This document shows, one piece after another, positions 1 to 11,512 of a stretch of DNA of 64,000 nt. Position 1 is the stretch's first letter. Every line of letters starts with the position of its first letter. The stretch comes from Ariolimax columbianus (taxonomy: Eukaryota > Mollusca > Gastropoda > Stylommatophora > Arionidae). The stretch covers positions 12,824,196 to 12,888,195 of the forward strand of contig JAVGWX010000019.1 of the NCBI GenBank assembly GCA_036924085.1, written 5' to 3'. The notes beneath the pieces are model-generated. The model searched no databases, had not been told where the DNA came from, and worked only from the letters and a program-made list of their open reading frames with translations. A program made the position numbers and the translations under genes.

Positions 1-1520
1 TGTCCATGCTTCACAGCCATAAGCTGCCACAGGAAAAACACAGGCTCTCAAGACTTTTACTTTTATCATTTTGTTGGTGCCCTGCCATAATTTCTTCAGG
101 CTGTTCAGTCTCTGCATTTCCATAGCTAATCGTCTTCTGATTTCTTTCGAGCAGTCACCATTTTTGTCAATTCTGGAGCCCAGATATTCAAAATGTGTAA
201 CCTGATCTATTTCCTCACCACCCACTGTAAATTTATGCTGATATTGTGTTTTATCGGTGGTCATTATCTTTGTTTTGTTTATGTTTATGAACAGATTTTG
301 ACCTTTACTATGTCTATTAATGGCTGAAAGTAGCTGCTCTAGCCCTTCCCCACTTATTGATAGTATCACTGTGTCATCTGCGTATCGTAACTCTGGAATC
401 TCGTACCCCCCCAATCGTAAATGGGTCGAAACTTTCAATGTTCTCATCGTCTCGTACATTTCTCATTATACATTCCGCATATATGTTGTACAGATAAGGT
501 GAGAGGATACATCCCTGTCAGACTCCCTTTTCTACTGCAAACCAATCTGATGTTTTCCTAGATACTCGGACAGCGGCTTGTTGATCTTGGTATAATGTTT
601 CAATGAGATGGACTATATGCAAAGGAAACCCCATTTCCTTCATGATTCTCCATGGATTTTGATGTTTTACCGTGTCGAAGGCCTTAGTGTAATCAATGAA
701 ACATGTGTACAGGTCTACATTAAACTCTCTACATTTTTCATAGATATTATTTAAATTGAATATGTGGTCCACAATAGACTGAGGTACCACCTATTCAACA
801 AATTGAAGATAGGTGGCACCGACTAATGCCCGTGTGGTACTGGGAAAATGACCACTGAGCATTTGCTGCAAAACTGCCCGACATACGAGGATCAGAGAGA
901 GCAGATGTGGCCATCACCAGTGGCAACACTAGACAAGCTCTATTGCAGTGTCGACAGCCTCAGGATGACCATTGCTTTTTTCGAAAAAATAATGGTTACT
1001 GTCTGACTGCGTACGAAGAAGAAGAAGAATATGTGGTCCCGAGTCCCTCTGTCTTTCCTAAAACCTGCCTGGACTACATGAATTTCAGATTCACACCTTT
1101 TCTCTATCCTTTTTAATAGGATTCGCAAGAGTATCTTGCTAGCATGGCTGATCAGTGCGATAGTTCGGTAGTTCGTGCACAGTTTCAGGTTGCCTTTTTT
1201 GGGGAGGGGAATATAAATTGATTTCTTCCATGCTTCTGGCCACTCTGCACTGTGCCATATCTGTTTACACAGCTTGTGATAGACTCAAGCACATGCCTCT
1301 CCTCTTGCTTGTATTAGCTCTGCTGGGATATCATCGCATCCTGGGGACTTCCCTTTTTCAGGCTTTTAATTGCAGAGCGTACTTCTTCCAATGTTGGTTC
1401 AGGTTCTTTCTCATCCTTTGGTAGGATTGTAACTGAGCGCTTTGTGCTATCTCCGTACAAGGTTCTGCAGTACTCTCTCCATCTATTCAGTATGTCTTTG
1501 GTTTCTGTTAATGTGTTATC
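1..1520 (-). mobile_element. RTE-like LINE, reverse transcriptase part, decayed
   Basis: Reading the minus strand from about 1520 down to 1, the sequence translates piecewise into a LINE reverse transcriptase. In order there is a KSPG-type finger motif (about 1330-1360), AGFRKDRGTRD (about 1035-1075), the acidic block FIDYTKAFDTVKH (about 660-705), a GV-x-QGC motif near 500, and the catalytic YADD (373-384). The block VLRACVFPVAAYGCEAWT closes it at the window edge. The copy is dead: the Arg of GVRQG is a TGA (CGA to TGA change), the frame shifts between 460 and 518, and the element is split by another insertion at 771-1026. Motif style fits the RTE clade; clade assignment is inferred from memory of the family. 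The 5' end joins a TA microsatellite. Confidence 0.85.
771..1026 (+). mobile_element. 5'-truncated RNase H-type LINE 3' end, nested insertion
   Basis: This 256-bp insert splits the RTE-like LINE. It is flanked by a 13-bp direct repeat GAATATGTGGTCC at 758-770 and 1027-1039, a clean target site duplication. The insert matches the 3' part of the LINE copies at 2486-2995 and 17871-18465, encodes the peptide block EHLLQNCPTYEDQ in one frame, and ends in a short (GAA)n tail. Orientation is opposite to its host element. It is a classic 5'-truncated target-primed insertion. Confidence 0.9.
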
Positions 1521-1522
1521 CT

Positions 1523-1524
<2 letters not shown>

Positions 1525-1580
<56 letters not shown>
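1525..1580. repeat. (TA)n microsatellite
   Basis: About 28 uninterrupted TA dinucleotides at the 5' boundary of the first LINE fragment. Confidence 0.95.
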
Positions 1581-1585
<5 letters not shown>

Positions 1586-2485
1586 AAGTAATAATATGTC
1601 TACGTTTTTGCATCATTCAGCAGAAAATTAAGATGCACTTGAATTTATTGTTAAATTATGGATGTTATAATAGGAATTATCACTTTTTTTTCTTTCTTAA
1701 ACTCATTATGTTCCAGTCTCTTGTTCTAGGTTTTATCTGTTATCTTCATGTTTCTTCTTCTTCTTCTTCTTCTTCTTGTTTTCCTTCTTCTTCTTCCATA
1801 TAACATTGGTAGTCATGGAGTAACCACATGTCATAGTATTATGAAATTAGCTGTTTCCAGTTATGTCTGTCTCTCATCAGTTTTTATGTTTCTCTCAATG
1901 TATTTTACTCTTTTTTTTTTACAATGTATTTCAATTCTACTTCTGAACATTATCTGTCCAGTGCATGTTTTGTCTTGCTATCTTTCTTGCTCACTGTTCC
2001 TTACAGTGTAGTGATGAGCATTCTTTTGTGACCTGCACACATGTTTGTACCTTTGGTGTAGTGCATGTTTTTACAACCATCAGTAGATGTTTATATAACC
2101 CAATGTTCTATTGGATTATATTTCGCGTGTTGACGTTTCTCTACTCGTTCGCCACATTTTATTATTACATCTACACATGAAGTCCACATCTCTGGATAAA
2201 GGTTGTAGTAGTGGAGTTCAAGATTTCAACAAAAAATAACTTTATGTTGAGGTTTGTCCTCCGGGGCCAGTGCTCGGTTCACAATAGGCCAAGCATATAA
2301 CAGTTTTGCAGGATATGCCCATCTGTCTGTGCTGCTTGTCCTCATATATACATGGATGTTGGAGCCAATTTTAGCCGGTGTAAGTGGCCAATCAATCTGT
2401 TATGTCCTGTTCTCACACAGAACAGACTCACTTGTTCCACTTGATCTAGACAGTAATAATTGTCTGTCATTTGGTAAATTGACAT
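1581..2485. other. No gene seen; TTC microsatellite inside
   Basis: AT-rich sequence without recognisable protein or RNA gene. It contains a (TTC)n/(CTT)n tract at about 1748-1798 that makes a spurious poly-Leu/poly-Ser frame. Confidence 0.6.
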
Positions 2486-2995
2486 TTCTTCTTCTTCTTC
2501 TTCCTACACTGTCAGAATTTGATTTGAATTTGTTCAAAGAAAGCAGCGGTGAGCCTGAGGCAGTCAGCACTGCCATAGAGCATGTCTAGTGTTGTCCACA
2601 TGTGCTTTCTCTGGTCCTCGAATGTCGGATAATTCTGCAACAGATGTTCAGGTGTAATTTTCCCAGTACCATATGTGCATTCGTTAGTAGCACCTATCTT
2701 CAGTTTATTGAATAGATGGCACCTCAGTCTGTTGTGGTCTGTGTGGAGTCTGAAGACCACCACCTACTCTCTTCTGTTCAACTGGTAATAAGCATCTTTT
2801 TATTGTGTAGCCAGTATGCTGTGTATCCCGTTTGTCCATGTATCTGGCTCTAATAAACCTATTGGACTCTTTGCAGGCCACACTAGAATCTGGTTGTGGT
2901 AACCTTCCATCCTTTTTCACCAGTTTGTCTGCCTCTTCGATGCCTTGAATGTTACAGTGGGATGAGACCCACTGTACTACGAATGTTGACATTTG
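2486..2995 (-). mobile_element. RNase H-bearing LINE, 3' end, decayed
   Basis: Minus-strand LINE 3' region ending at a (TTC)n tract at 2488-2503, i.e. a (GAA)n tail. The frame upstream contains the RNase H block QWVSSHCNIQGIEEADKL; downstream, after a frameshift near 2760-2800, comes the conserved tail with RLHTDHNRLRCHLFNKLK, a Cys-rich CTYGTG patch and EHLLQNYPTFEDQRKHMW. The same organisation recurs at 17871-18465, so this is a family with a C-terminal RNase H domain. The copy is frameshifted and 5'-truncated. Confidence 0.85.
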
Positions 2996-4285
2996 AATCC
3001 TTGTATCCTTTTTTCTTTTTATGGACCTCTTATATTTGAATAGAACTTCCTAAAACAATATTGGATAGCTAAATAAATTATACATATCAACATGTAGAGC
3101 TTTGTCAAAGATTTTACTAACCAATAAATTGTTCAAAATTGTCAATACAGTACGACGAACTCAGTGCAGATTCCTGCTAGCGGCCCATAAGGAAATCCAC
3201 AAAGAGGGTACAGATATCATAGCACAGCACAACAGAGCTAGACTTTCAGTGGGACTAGGCAGCTCAGTACACTTGCATGATATAGGACAGGAGAATGAGG
3301 AGAATGTACATAAAGAAACTGGCATTTCTTATAGTCATCCTACAGACTAAGTGGTAAACAGCTATCAAACAGCAATAGCTGAAGCTATCAGTTTGTTTTA
3401 GTGAATATGTTGTTTGAGAAATAACAAATGTACATTGTGCCTTTAGTTCTCAGATTTGTCAAGGTAGGATGATCAATTTGAAGGATTGTAGCAACCGAGA
3501 AAATTAGAACAATATATGAAACAATATGAGCAATAAACAGTAGGAAAAATGTTTTAACCCTATGAGCCCTGGTCACCCAGTCCATAAAATCCCATTCCCT
3601 TGTGCTCCTGAGAAAATATGCACCAGGTAGACATCTAAGGAAAACTATTTACTATGATAAAACTATGTACTCTAATTTCATTATCCTATCTCAAATTGAC
3701 TGACCTGATCATCTCCAATGTTCTTACTTGTTACGCCAGTAAATTGTAGAATATATTTATTGAAGACCAACCTGTATCAAATGTTCTTGATACATTATGT
3801 TTATAACCCCCTCCCACCTACCCTCACCCTCCTGCCCCCGTCCTCTCCAGGTACAGGTATCATTGTATGATTGTGAGAGAGAAAGTCAGCAAAGGTTTTA
3901 CTATCTTCCTTACACGTGTAATTCAAATAATCATTTGTCCATTTCAGAATAAACACCATCTAAATCTAATTTATTAGCCTCCAATGGTTTGTTCTGTTCT
4001 GTTATTAGCCTTTTAGAACAGCCATTTCCAGAATTTTAAAAACTATTTTCCATCACAAAAATAAAAAAATTCATCAACACAATTTTCTATTTCTTGGATG
4101 CCGCCATATTTGTTATCTTCGGAGATGTGTGTACTGTGTAAATATTACGACAGTATGACCAAAATCTAAGCAGTACAGCCTTAAATATGCCTTTAGAATA
4201 ATGGTATATCCGTCATAACGATTTATGGGTGTCTTGGGTAGTGGGGTATTTACACACACACTGGTGCATCAGTGTCACAGGTCAA
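2996..4285. other. No gene seen
   Basis: AT-rich intergenic sequence. A C-rich patch at about 3810-3850 and short open frames show no domain. Nothing supportable. Confidence 0.5.
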
Positions 4286-4289
4286 AAGA

Positions 4290-4515
4290 GGAAATTAGTG
4301 TCTGAGTAGCAGATTTATAGAGCATTCAATCTCATGGTGAAGGTACTGGATTTGATCCCTCTTACTGACACATTTCAGTTAACCCAGCTGATATTGGCAC
4401 CTGTCTTATTGTTAGGAAAGGAAAAGCAGCAAAGAAGGAGAATGGTTACCCCACCTCATAATAAAGCTGAAGGCTATTACAGTGAGGTTTATAACATTTC
4501 ATCTTCGACAGCATT
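4290..4515 (+). mobile_element. Probable tRNA-derived SINE
   Basis: The head at about 4300-4365 has a degenerate pol III box A (around TGAGTAGCAG) and a box B-like GGATTTGATCCC. It is followed by a body containing ACCCAGCTGATATTGGCACC, a segment style also seen (ACCCAGCTATAAATGGGTA on the minus strand) in the SINE at 18625-18848. Copy is diverged. The SINE label is an inference from the tRNA-like head and the shared body. Confidence 0.5.
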
Positions 4516-4619
4516 GTCTGCAATGAACTGTTTTTACCTTACCTACTTGGATAGAAAATAATGTCTCTCTATTTCTTCGGTTCTTAGTCAATCAATCAAC
4601 CAAAGTCCATTACATAGTC

Positions 4620-5085
4620 CGGGCTACTTTTTCTGCTTCTTTCCAGGTGTAACAATTTAATCGTAATTCCCTCTCCCAATCTCTTCTTTATGTATTTTTG
4701 TATGTCTTCCTCTATTTCTCTTCTCTTGAGGTTTCCATGTGAGAGCCTGCCTAGCTTAGCTGAACGATGCCTTCCTCAGAGTATGAGCTCTATTTTCTTT
4801 TCTTAATTTGTTCAAGTGGCTGTTGCTGGCTTCTTTCCCACAGCTCTTCATTCCACACCATATTCTGCCACTTTATGCACATTATCCTTTGTAAACATTT
4901 GTTAACAAAGGACTGGAGTCTTTGTTCTATTTATTTTGGTTGGTCTCCATGTTTCTGCTCCATATAACAACACCGACTTGACACTGCCGTTGAACACTAT
5001 AATTTTGGTGTGAAACTTGATTTATCTGGATCTCCATCTATTCTTAGTGCAGCTGACTGCTTCTATTGCTGACTCTATTTACTGA
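4620..5085 (-). mobile_element. LINE C-terminal fragment
   Basis: Minus-strand translation gives FNGSVKSVLLYGAETW followed by LQSFVNKCLQRIMCIKW and NEELWERSQQQPLEQIKKRK, the thumb and post-RT region of a LINE. It is the same family as the copy at 5690-6870 and the fragment at 16520-16710. Several stops and frameshifts; no catalytic core is present. Confidence 0.8.
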
Positions 5086-5689
5086 GACTAAATCAGCAGT
5101 TAATGAGGCTAGTATAAATGATATGTTTAAAATGAAGTTTATGAAATTTTATCTTTTGATATATCCTTATCAAGTACATACAATGTAACTTGACAAAGCA
5201 ACTTGAGATGGGCGTACATGTCACACTGTACACCGAACCAATATAAATAATAGTAGTTGGGCATAAAGTGTACATGAAAAAGTTCACCCCTGTAAATGTT
5301 TTTTTGTTTTCTGGTGGAGAGGGAAATAGGAAAACAATTGGCAGAAATGTATAAATCTTATCAAGTAACCATATATGTGTAGCTATAATATAATCCAATG
5401 TCTACAAATATTTGTCACTTGCATTAGATCTTTTATGATTTGTGACCTTTGCAAGTATCATATTTAAAATTGAAATAATACTTATTTGTGATGGGATCGA
5501 TAAACCATTGGTTGTTTTAGGTTGAATTCTTAATGAATAACAAACTATGAGATGTTATAGGTCAGAGCTCTAAACTTAAACAGTGATTCACAAACATTCA
5601 GAAACATCTCAAGGATTGAAGTCAGCACCTTTGTCATGAGATCAGTGCTCTAAACCGTAACAGTGATTCATGGACATCCTGAAGATTAT
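5086..5689. other. No gene seen
   Basis: AT-rich. A loose direct duplication is visible at about 5565-5600 and 5640-5675 (both read close to CTCTAAAC followed by CAGTGATTCA). No coding or RNA gene recognised. Confidence 0.5.
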
Positions 5690-6870
5690 TAAGTCTTCCT
5701 GTCATGGCCATCTGTACCAGCTCAGCCCCCCTCTTCCCTGTTTCCTATACACTTGTCTCAAGCTCTTTTCTTCATGTGTTGTTTTCTTCTTCTACATTTC
5801 TTGACTTGGGAATTTCAGAACAGATATTGTTTTGCAATACAATCAGCTGGCTTCTTAAATGTGTGTCCTATCCAGCACCTTCTCCTCACATCGTGTTTTA
5901 TTTATATTTGTCTGGGTCTTTCCAACAGTTCAATATTAGTGATCTTATACCATTTCAATCCTCTAATCTACTCAAAAACTCTTTTGTGGAAGTCTGCATC
6001 TTTTCATTTGTTGTTTTTGTTCTTCAAGTTTCAGACCCATACAGTAGAGCACACTTTGCATTGGAGTTGAAGATTTTTATTTTTATATTTTCCATAAGTT
6101 TCCTATGCAGTGACAGCTCCTAATCCTTTTTTTAAATAAACATTTTGATATCTTTACCTGTACTTCCTAGATTGTCTATATTTCTATCAAGATATATAAA
6201 TCATTCTATATTCTATAGCATGTCTCCCAACACAATTTGATTTTAATTAGTTGCACTTATTCTCAAATTCTTTATTTCTTCTAATGTATAACTTTCTCAA
6301 TCCTAATGTCTATTACTTTCCCACAAAAATAATTTTTTTTATTGTGTATCGGAATGCGATTATAAGACAGATGAGCCAAGTTATCAGTAAAATCCAGATT
6401 ATCAAGTTGTTTGTCAAATTTAATTGATTTCTGTTTTTGTTGGTTATGTGTCTTTACAGTTAAATCAACAGCCACAGGAAGGAGAAATTGTGATTAGAGA
6501 CATCACTGTCACACACAAGTTCTTATCTCATAAGGCTTGGAAAGTTGACCTTCATGTAGAACTATACATTTCATATCTTCACACATTTTCTTAATTATGT
6601 TAGTGAACATCTGGGGCACTCCATAGTGTCTGAACAACTTCAGGAGTGATTCTCTGTTTAAGCTGTCAAATACTTTTTCATAGTCTACAAATCTGAAATA
6701 AAGTGATGAGTTCCAGTCCACACTTTGTTCAACTATTATTCACAATGTAGATATCTGGTTTGCACACAACCTATTTTGTTGCTAGCTTGCCTGTTTTTCT
6801 CTCAACTGTTTGTCTATAGCCTCTGTCTAATATAATTCTGTTCAATATTTTCCCAGACACTATTAATTAA
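5690..6870 (-). mobile_element. LINE reverse transcriptase, heavily decayed
   Basis: On the minus strand, from high to low coordinates, the following blocks appear: VSGKILNRIILDRGY (about 6830-6870), FRFVDYEKVFDSLNRESLLK with the HYGVP block (6590-6700), AVDLTVKT, the degraded catalytic patch LDNLDFTDNLAHLS (about 6365-6405, where the family has F-A-D-D), FNSNAKCALLYGSET (about 6030-6075) and CWIGHTFKKPADCIAKQ (about 5850-5890). The acidic pair is lost (TDN), so the copy is inactive. Confidence 0.8.
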
Positions 6871-6874
6871 TAGC

Positions 6875-7502
6875 TGTCCATCGTTGTCGATGAGGACCGC
6901 CGACATCATCCTTGTCACAGATTTCCCTGTTGGGTGTGGGTGCGCATGTGGCTGAACAGGCCAATGCGAGCACGAAAATATCTGCTACATATCGGGCACA
7001 CGAGGTTTGTAGAAGGGGATGGTGTTCCCGCTGTTCGGGATTTCCGCGTCTCTCGTCTGTTCTGGGCTTTCACAACACGGTCATCTTCACCGGCAGCTAC
7101 ACCCGATTTGACTGCGCTTCTCCAGTCAGATCTGTTTTGCGCAAGACATTCCCAGGTGTCGATGTCTATCTGGCAACTTTTTAGTGAGTCCTTGAGACCG
7201 TCTTTAAAACGTTTCTTTGGGCGCCCTCTCTCGCGCCATCCTTCTCTCAGCTCGCCGTAGAGAAGCTTCTTTGGGAGCCGCTCGTCTGACATACGGACGA
7301 GGTGTCCGGCCCATCCTAGTCGTGCTTTTTCTAGCAGTGCATGGATGCTGGGCATGTTAGCCCTCGAGAGAACCTCTATTAATATTCTCTTATAATTTGT
7401 ACACTGCTGCAGATCTCCGCTCTTTGACAACTTTACAATCTGCTGGTATTTCTTCTCTGTTCCAAACATTACCAAGTAATTTTGTATAATATCTCTGTTC
7501 AA
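6875..7502 (-). mobile_element. LINE C-terminal domain with C2H2 zinc finger
   Basis: An almost intact 195-codon minus-strand frame matches the post-RT part of a LINE ORF2: KARLGWAGHLVRMSDERLPK, then LYGELREGWRERGRPKKRFK, then WECLAQNRSDWRSAV. It ends in a C2H2 finger, CPICSRYFRARIGL followed by SHMRTH, and a stop near 6915. The copy at 39240-40138 is the same family. The RT domain is absent (5'-truncated). Confidence 0.85.
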
Positions 7503-8165
7503 GTATCAGAGTCTTATGACTTACAATTTCTACAGGATGAAGCAGCTAGCCCCAAACATAATTTCCTTAGTTGCCTCTTATGACATGCTTGGCTTGTTTA
7601 CTGAGTTACTATTCTTTGCGCTTCTTTAGTGCCCCAGCAACACATGGATGATCATTATTAATTTACTCTGTAAAACCTTTTGCAAGAAATATACGTTCAA
7701 CTTGTACAACTTTTATGACATTGCATGGAGCAATTTCAGATGGCTTATAATTTAATGGAAGTATAAATTTAGACAATTTTAAATTATAAAAAAAAAGTAT
7801 ATGGAGCAATTTTAGATTGGTATACTTTATTCAGATTTAAACTTACAGATTTTTACATATTTGCATCTTTATCATACAAAATCCATTTATGGCCGATGCA
7901 GGCATTTTAGATGGCTGCTAACTTGAAGAAATATAATATTTAAGTTTACATTTGTACACATTAAAATTTTCTGTATAAACCTTTAGCATTGTTCTATAAA
8001 TGTATACAAAATATTTATAGTCAATTTATTAAAAAAAATCAAGATCAGCTGTGCTAAAATATTAAGGATAATATTTGGCTTTTTAAATAGTTGAGGGTGG
8101 TCTGGACGGTTAAGAATATAAAATATTGCAAGAGCTGTAATAGTAGAGGGGGACATGTTCCTCTT
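7503..8165. other. No gene seen
   Basis: Very AT-rich. ATGGAGCAATTT occurs at about 7725 and 7801, suggesting an old local duplication. No gene recognised. Confidence 0.5.
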
Positions 8166-8169
8166 ATTT

Positions 8170-8380
8170 AGGGGACTCAGTGGCCTCAGGGTAAGGTGTA
8201 AGCATCAGGTGCCGGAGATCGGGATTTTTTCACGTAGATCTCCTGGTAAAAATTCCCCTGATCTCTGGGTGGTGAGATCGGACTTCTGTGTTCAGTGTCA
8301 AGCACATTAAAAATTCCTTGGCAGTTGGAAATCGAAAAGAGTATGCTTAACGGCAACTGCCCGAACAAAAATCAAGTTAA
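8170..8380 (+). mobile_element. Possible tRNA-derived SINE
   Basis: The segment starts with a tRNA-like stretch (AGTGGCCTCAGGGTAAGG, box A-like) followed by a GGTGCCGGAGATC region where box B would lie, but box B is degenerate. Only suggestive. Confidence 0.35.
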
Positions 8381-8399
8381 AAAACTACCCAAGTTTAAT

Positions 8400-8522
8400 G
8401 TACCTTTCCCTGAGTGGTTTGTTAAGAGCAGCTATAGATGGTGCCTAACTGTCTGCAGGTCTACTTAGCTCTAGTGTATAAGTCTATTAAGATGAACTCA
8501 TACATAGGTTGAACCACCCTCC
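8400..8522 (+). repeat. Dispersed repeat shared with 61672-61775
   Basis: Reads AGTGGTTTGTTAAGAGCAGC, then ATAGATGGTGCC, then CTATTAAGATGAACTC. The block at 61672-61775 repeats the same order with about 80 percent identity. It abuts the CR1-like 3' end at 8523-8590. Confidence 0.65.
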
Positions 8523-8590
8523 AAGAAACTAGTTGTATACAGACTCTGTAGAGTCTTATAAATCCAGTATAAAGACATTAAGTTATTTAT
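8523..8590 (+). mobile_element. CR1-like LINE, extreme 3' end
   Basis: Contains the near-palindrome GACTCTGTAGAGTC (8542-8555) and the terminal TATAAAGACATTAAGTT shared with the 3' ends at 11440-11512, 47080-47145 and 49130-49200. No coding part remains. Confidence 0.7.
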
Positions 8591-9045
8591 TCTTGAATTT
8601 ATTTGACATTTTTTTGACAGGACAGAAAACCTGGCCAAACATAAGTATTGTGTCAGATAATCTGTTGTAAATTCTAAAAATCTTTATAAAGATCTGGTAT
8701 TGTTAAACTTTAAAAACAAATAAATAAATCTGCATTCATTAATTTGAAAACTTTTAAATTATTAAAACAAGATGATCTTTGAAAAAACAAGTGGCTTGAA
8801 AATAATACATTTCATGAGAAGATGTTCTATCCAACTGTTCCTTTATTCTTACTCATTGACATTCTAATCTTGACTTTTTTGTCTTAATTTTTGTCCCTGA
8901 ATTGTTCTGAAAAAATATAAAGTATCTTATCTTGTATACAGCCCACAATACTTAATTTAAAAAAATAAAATCTAATGAATATTAAATAATTTTTGCTTAC
9001 TTACTTAGTCGCTCCTCTTCTACCGTGAGGTGTAGAGGTAAATAA
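8591..9045. other. No gene seen
   Basis: AT-rich sequence without recognisable content. Confidence 0.5.
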
Positions 9046-9049
9046 ATTT

Positions 9050-9630
9050 TGCATAGTTTTAAAATTCTGCAAGTGCATGAAACATATTAACAGTGCATGA
9101 AACATACTACAAGTGTGTGAAACATACAGGAATATGAAGCATACTAAAGGTACATGAAGTTTACAAGTACACGAAATGTACAAGTACATGAAACATGTTA
9201 CACGAGTGTGAAACATGTAGGAATATAAAGCATACTAAGAGTACATGAAACTTACAAGAGCATGAAACATGCAGGAATATGAAGCATACTAAAGGTACAT
9301 GAAGTTTACAAGTACACGAAATGTACAAGTACATGAAACATGTTACACGAGTGTGAAACATGTAGGAATATAAAGCATACTAAGAGTACATGAAACTTAC
9401 AAGAGCATGAAACATGCAGGAATATGAAGCATACTAAAGGTACATGAAGTTTACAAGTACACGAAATGTACAAGTACATGAAACATGTTACACGAGTGTG
9501 AAACATGTAGGAATATAAAGCATACTAAGAGTACATGAAACTTACAAGTACATGAAACATGCTACAAGAGCATGAAACATGCAGGAATATGAAGCATACT
9601 GAAGGTAGATGAAGTTTACAAGTACACAAA
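9050..9630. repeat. Minisatellite, 20-bp unit with 145-bp higher-order repeat
   Basis: Basic unit about TACATGAAACATACTACAAG with variants. Two consecutive 145-bp blocks starting at 9161 and 9306 are identical over the whole of their minus-strand frame, so a higher-order repeat formed recently. The array continues after an inserted LINE, at 10915-11088 and 11513-12225. Confidence 0.9.
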
Positions 9631-10912
9631 ACATCATCATAGGCGTCTCAGTCTCTATAGACCATGCGCATGCCGCCCTATAAGTTTTGTCCAACTCGGT
9701 CTCCTGTATTTCGACAATGTCTGCTATGGCTGTAAAGGCCGATTCGCAAGTGACAGTCCCTACCACAGATCGTACAACCAGACTGAGGAGGCTGGCTTGC
9801 CTGACTGTTCCTTAATCTATTCAGTCTTTCTCTTTTCTCTGCAGCTAGAAAACCTCTACGAGCGTCAGCAGCCACTATGCCCCCTCCAACTGACTGTCTC
9901 CAGATAGCTCGATCCTGAGCAATTTCTTCCCAGCCCTCGGATGGGATGTCGCATGCCTTCATGTCCCTCTTGCATACGTCCTTGAATTGAGTGTGGGACG
10001 GCCGATTCTTCCATTGGCTGGTTGTCCATAAAGGATATACTTTGGTAGTCTCTCGTCTTCCACGCGATAAACATGTCCCAACCACCGTAGACGTCGCTGG
10101 CTCAACATCGAGTACATGCTGTGAGTGTTTGCTCTCTGTAAGACCATATTATGTGACACTCTCTCTTGCCACCCAATCCCCAATATGCGCTGTGGACACC
10201 TCACGTGAAAGGTGTTCAGTCGCCGTTCCTGTTTAGTGTAAGTGCTCCAGGTCTCGCTTCCATACATGAGAGTGCCAAGAACGCAGGTATGATATATCCG
10301 AACCTTGGTGTAGTGAGACAACGCAGTGTTTTCCCAGACTCTCTTCGTTAGGCGGGCCATGACGGTACTTGACCTGCTAAGCCTACTGTCTATCTCCTTC
10401 TCGAGCGAGAGAGTGTTGCTGATGGCAGACCCCAGATAAGTGAAACTGTTGACGACCTCCAGAGTGACACCTTCAAACTTTATGGATGACGTAGTGGTAA
10501 TGCCCTGTGCGCAGACATTTGTCTTTTCCAGACGTATGGTGAGACCAAACTGCTTGCACCTCTCTCGGTGAATCTGTCTACCAGTCTCTGCAAAGCCTCC
10601 TCACTATTTGTCACCAGAACTGCATCATCCGCAAATAGCATCTCCCTAATGAGCACCGTCATCACCTTGGTCCTCGCACGCAGTCGGGACAGGTTAAACA
10701 GCCGCCCGTCTGACCTGGTGTGCAGATAAACACCGTCCACAGATGTGTCATAAGCATAGGATAGGAGCATGAAGAAGAAGATCCCAAACAGGGTCGGCGT
10801 GAAAACACATCCCTGCTTCACTCCGCTCTTGATGGGCAAAGTGTTTTAAGATGATCCATCGTATAGAACTGAGCCCTTCATATAAGTGTAAAAAGAAATT
10901 ATCATCCTACCC
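9631..10912 (-). mobile_element. LINE RT to zinc-finger 3' end, inserted in minisatellite
   Basis: Minus-strand frames in order: VKQGCVFTPTLFGIFF (about 10780-10830), the catalytic block EMLFADDAVLVTNSEEALQR (about 10590-10645), a frameshift near 10560, TKVRIYHTCVLGTLMYGSETW (about 10240-10310), RRLRWLGHVYRVEDERLPK, then FKDVCKRDMKACDIPSEGWE, ending in a Cys-rich finger CTICGRDCHLRIGLYSH with RHC. The FADD active site is intact, but three frames are needed to read it. It lies inside a 20-bp-unit array, which resumes on both sides. Confidence 0.9.
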
Positions 10913-10914
10913 AG

Positions 10915-11088
10915 TTTTGGGGTACATGAAACATGCTACTCGAGTGTGAAACATGTATGAATATAAAGCATACTAAAAGTACATAAAACATACAAGTACA
11001 TGAAACATACAAGTACATGAAACATACAAGTACATAAAGCATGCTAAAAGTGTGGGAAACATGCAGGAATGTGAAACATACTAAAAGT
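10915..11088. repeat. 20-bp minisatellite, middle segment
   Basis: Same unit and the same higher-order pattern (GAAACATGTATGAATATAAA then AGCATACTAAAAG) as at 9050-9630; left between two LINE insertions. Confidence 0.85.
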
Positions 11089-11512
11089 ATCATAGTGGGA
11101 TTCCAGAATTACAGTTATGAGGAAGGACTAAGAAAAACCAGCCTACAGTGTCTAAAAGAGAGAAGAATTCAAGGTGACTTAATACAGGTTTATAAGATGA
11201 TCAGAGGAATGGATAAATTAGACTATAACAAGTTTTTTAAAATACAGCCACCCACAAGAACAAGAGGGCAAAGCTACAAATTAACTAAAGAGAGGTCCAG
11301 CATATATATTATAATAATTTTTTAGTCAGAGAGGGGTGAATGCTTGGAATGCATTGCCACATGAGATAGTGCAGACAGGGACAGTTAATGCATTTAAGAA
11401 TAAATTGGATGTGTATAGCTTTTAGAGCAAGGTACTGTAAATGAAACTGGTTGTATACAGACTCTGCAGAGTCTTCTAAACCAGTAAAAGATGTTAAGTT
11501 AAGTACATGAAA
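11089..11512 (+). mobile_element. CR1-like LINE 3' end
   Basis: Translates to EEGLRKTSLQCLKERRIQGD, LIQVYKMIRGMDKLDYNKFF, then TRGQSYKLTKERS and, after a stop, VNAWNALPHEIV: the C-terminal region after the RT in CR1/L2-type ORF2 proteins. The 3' UTR has the nested hairpin ACTGGTT (11446-11452) / AACCAGT (11479-11485) around the palindrome GACTCTGCAGAGTC (11460-11473) and ends in repeated TTAAG. Inserted in the 20-bp array in plus orientation. Confidence 0.85.
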
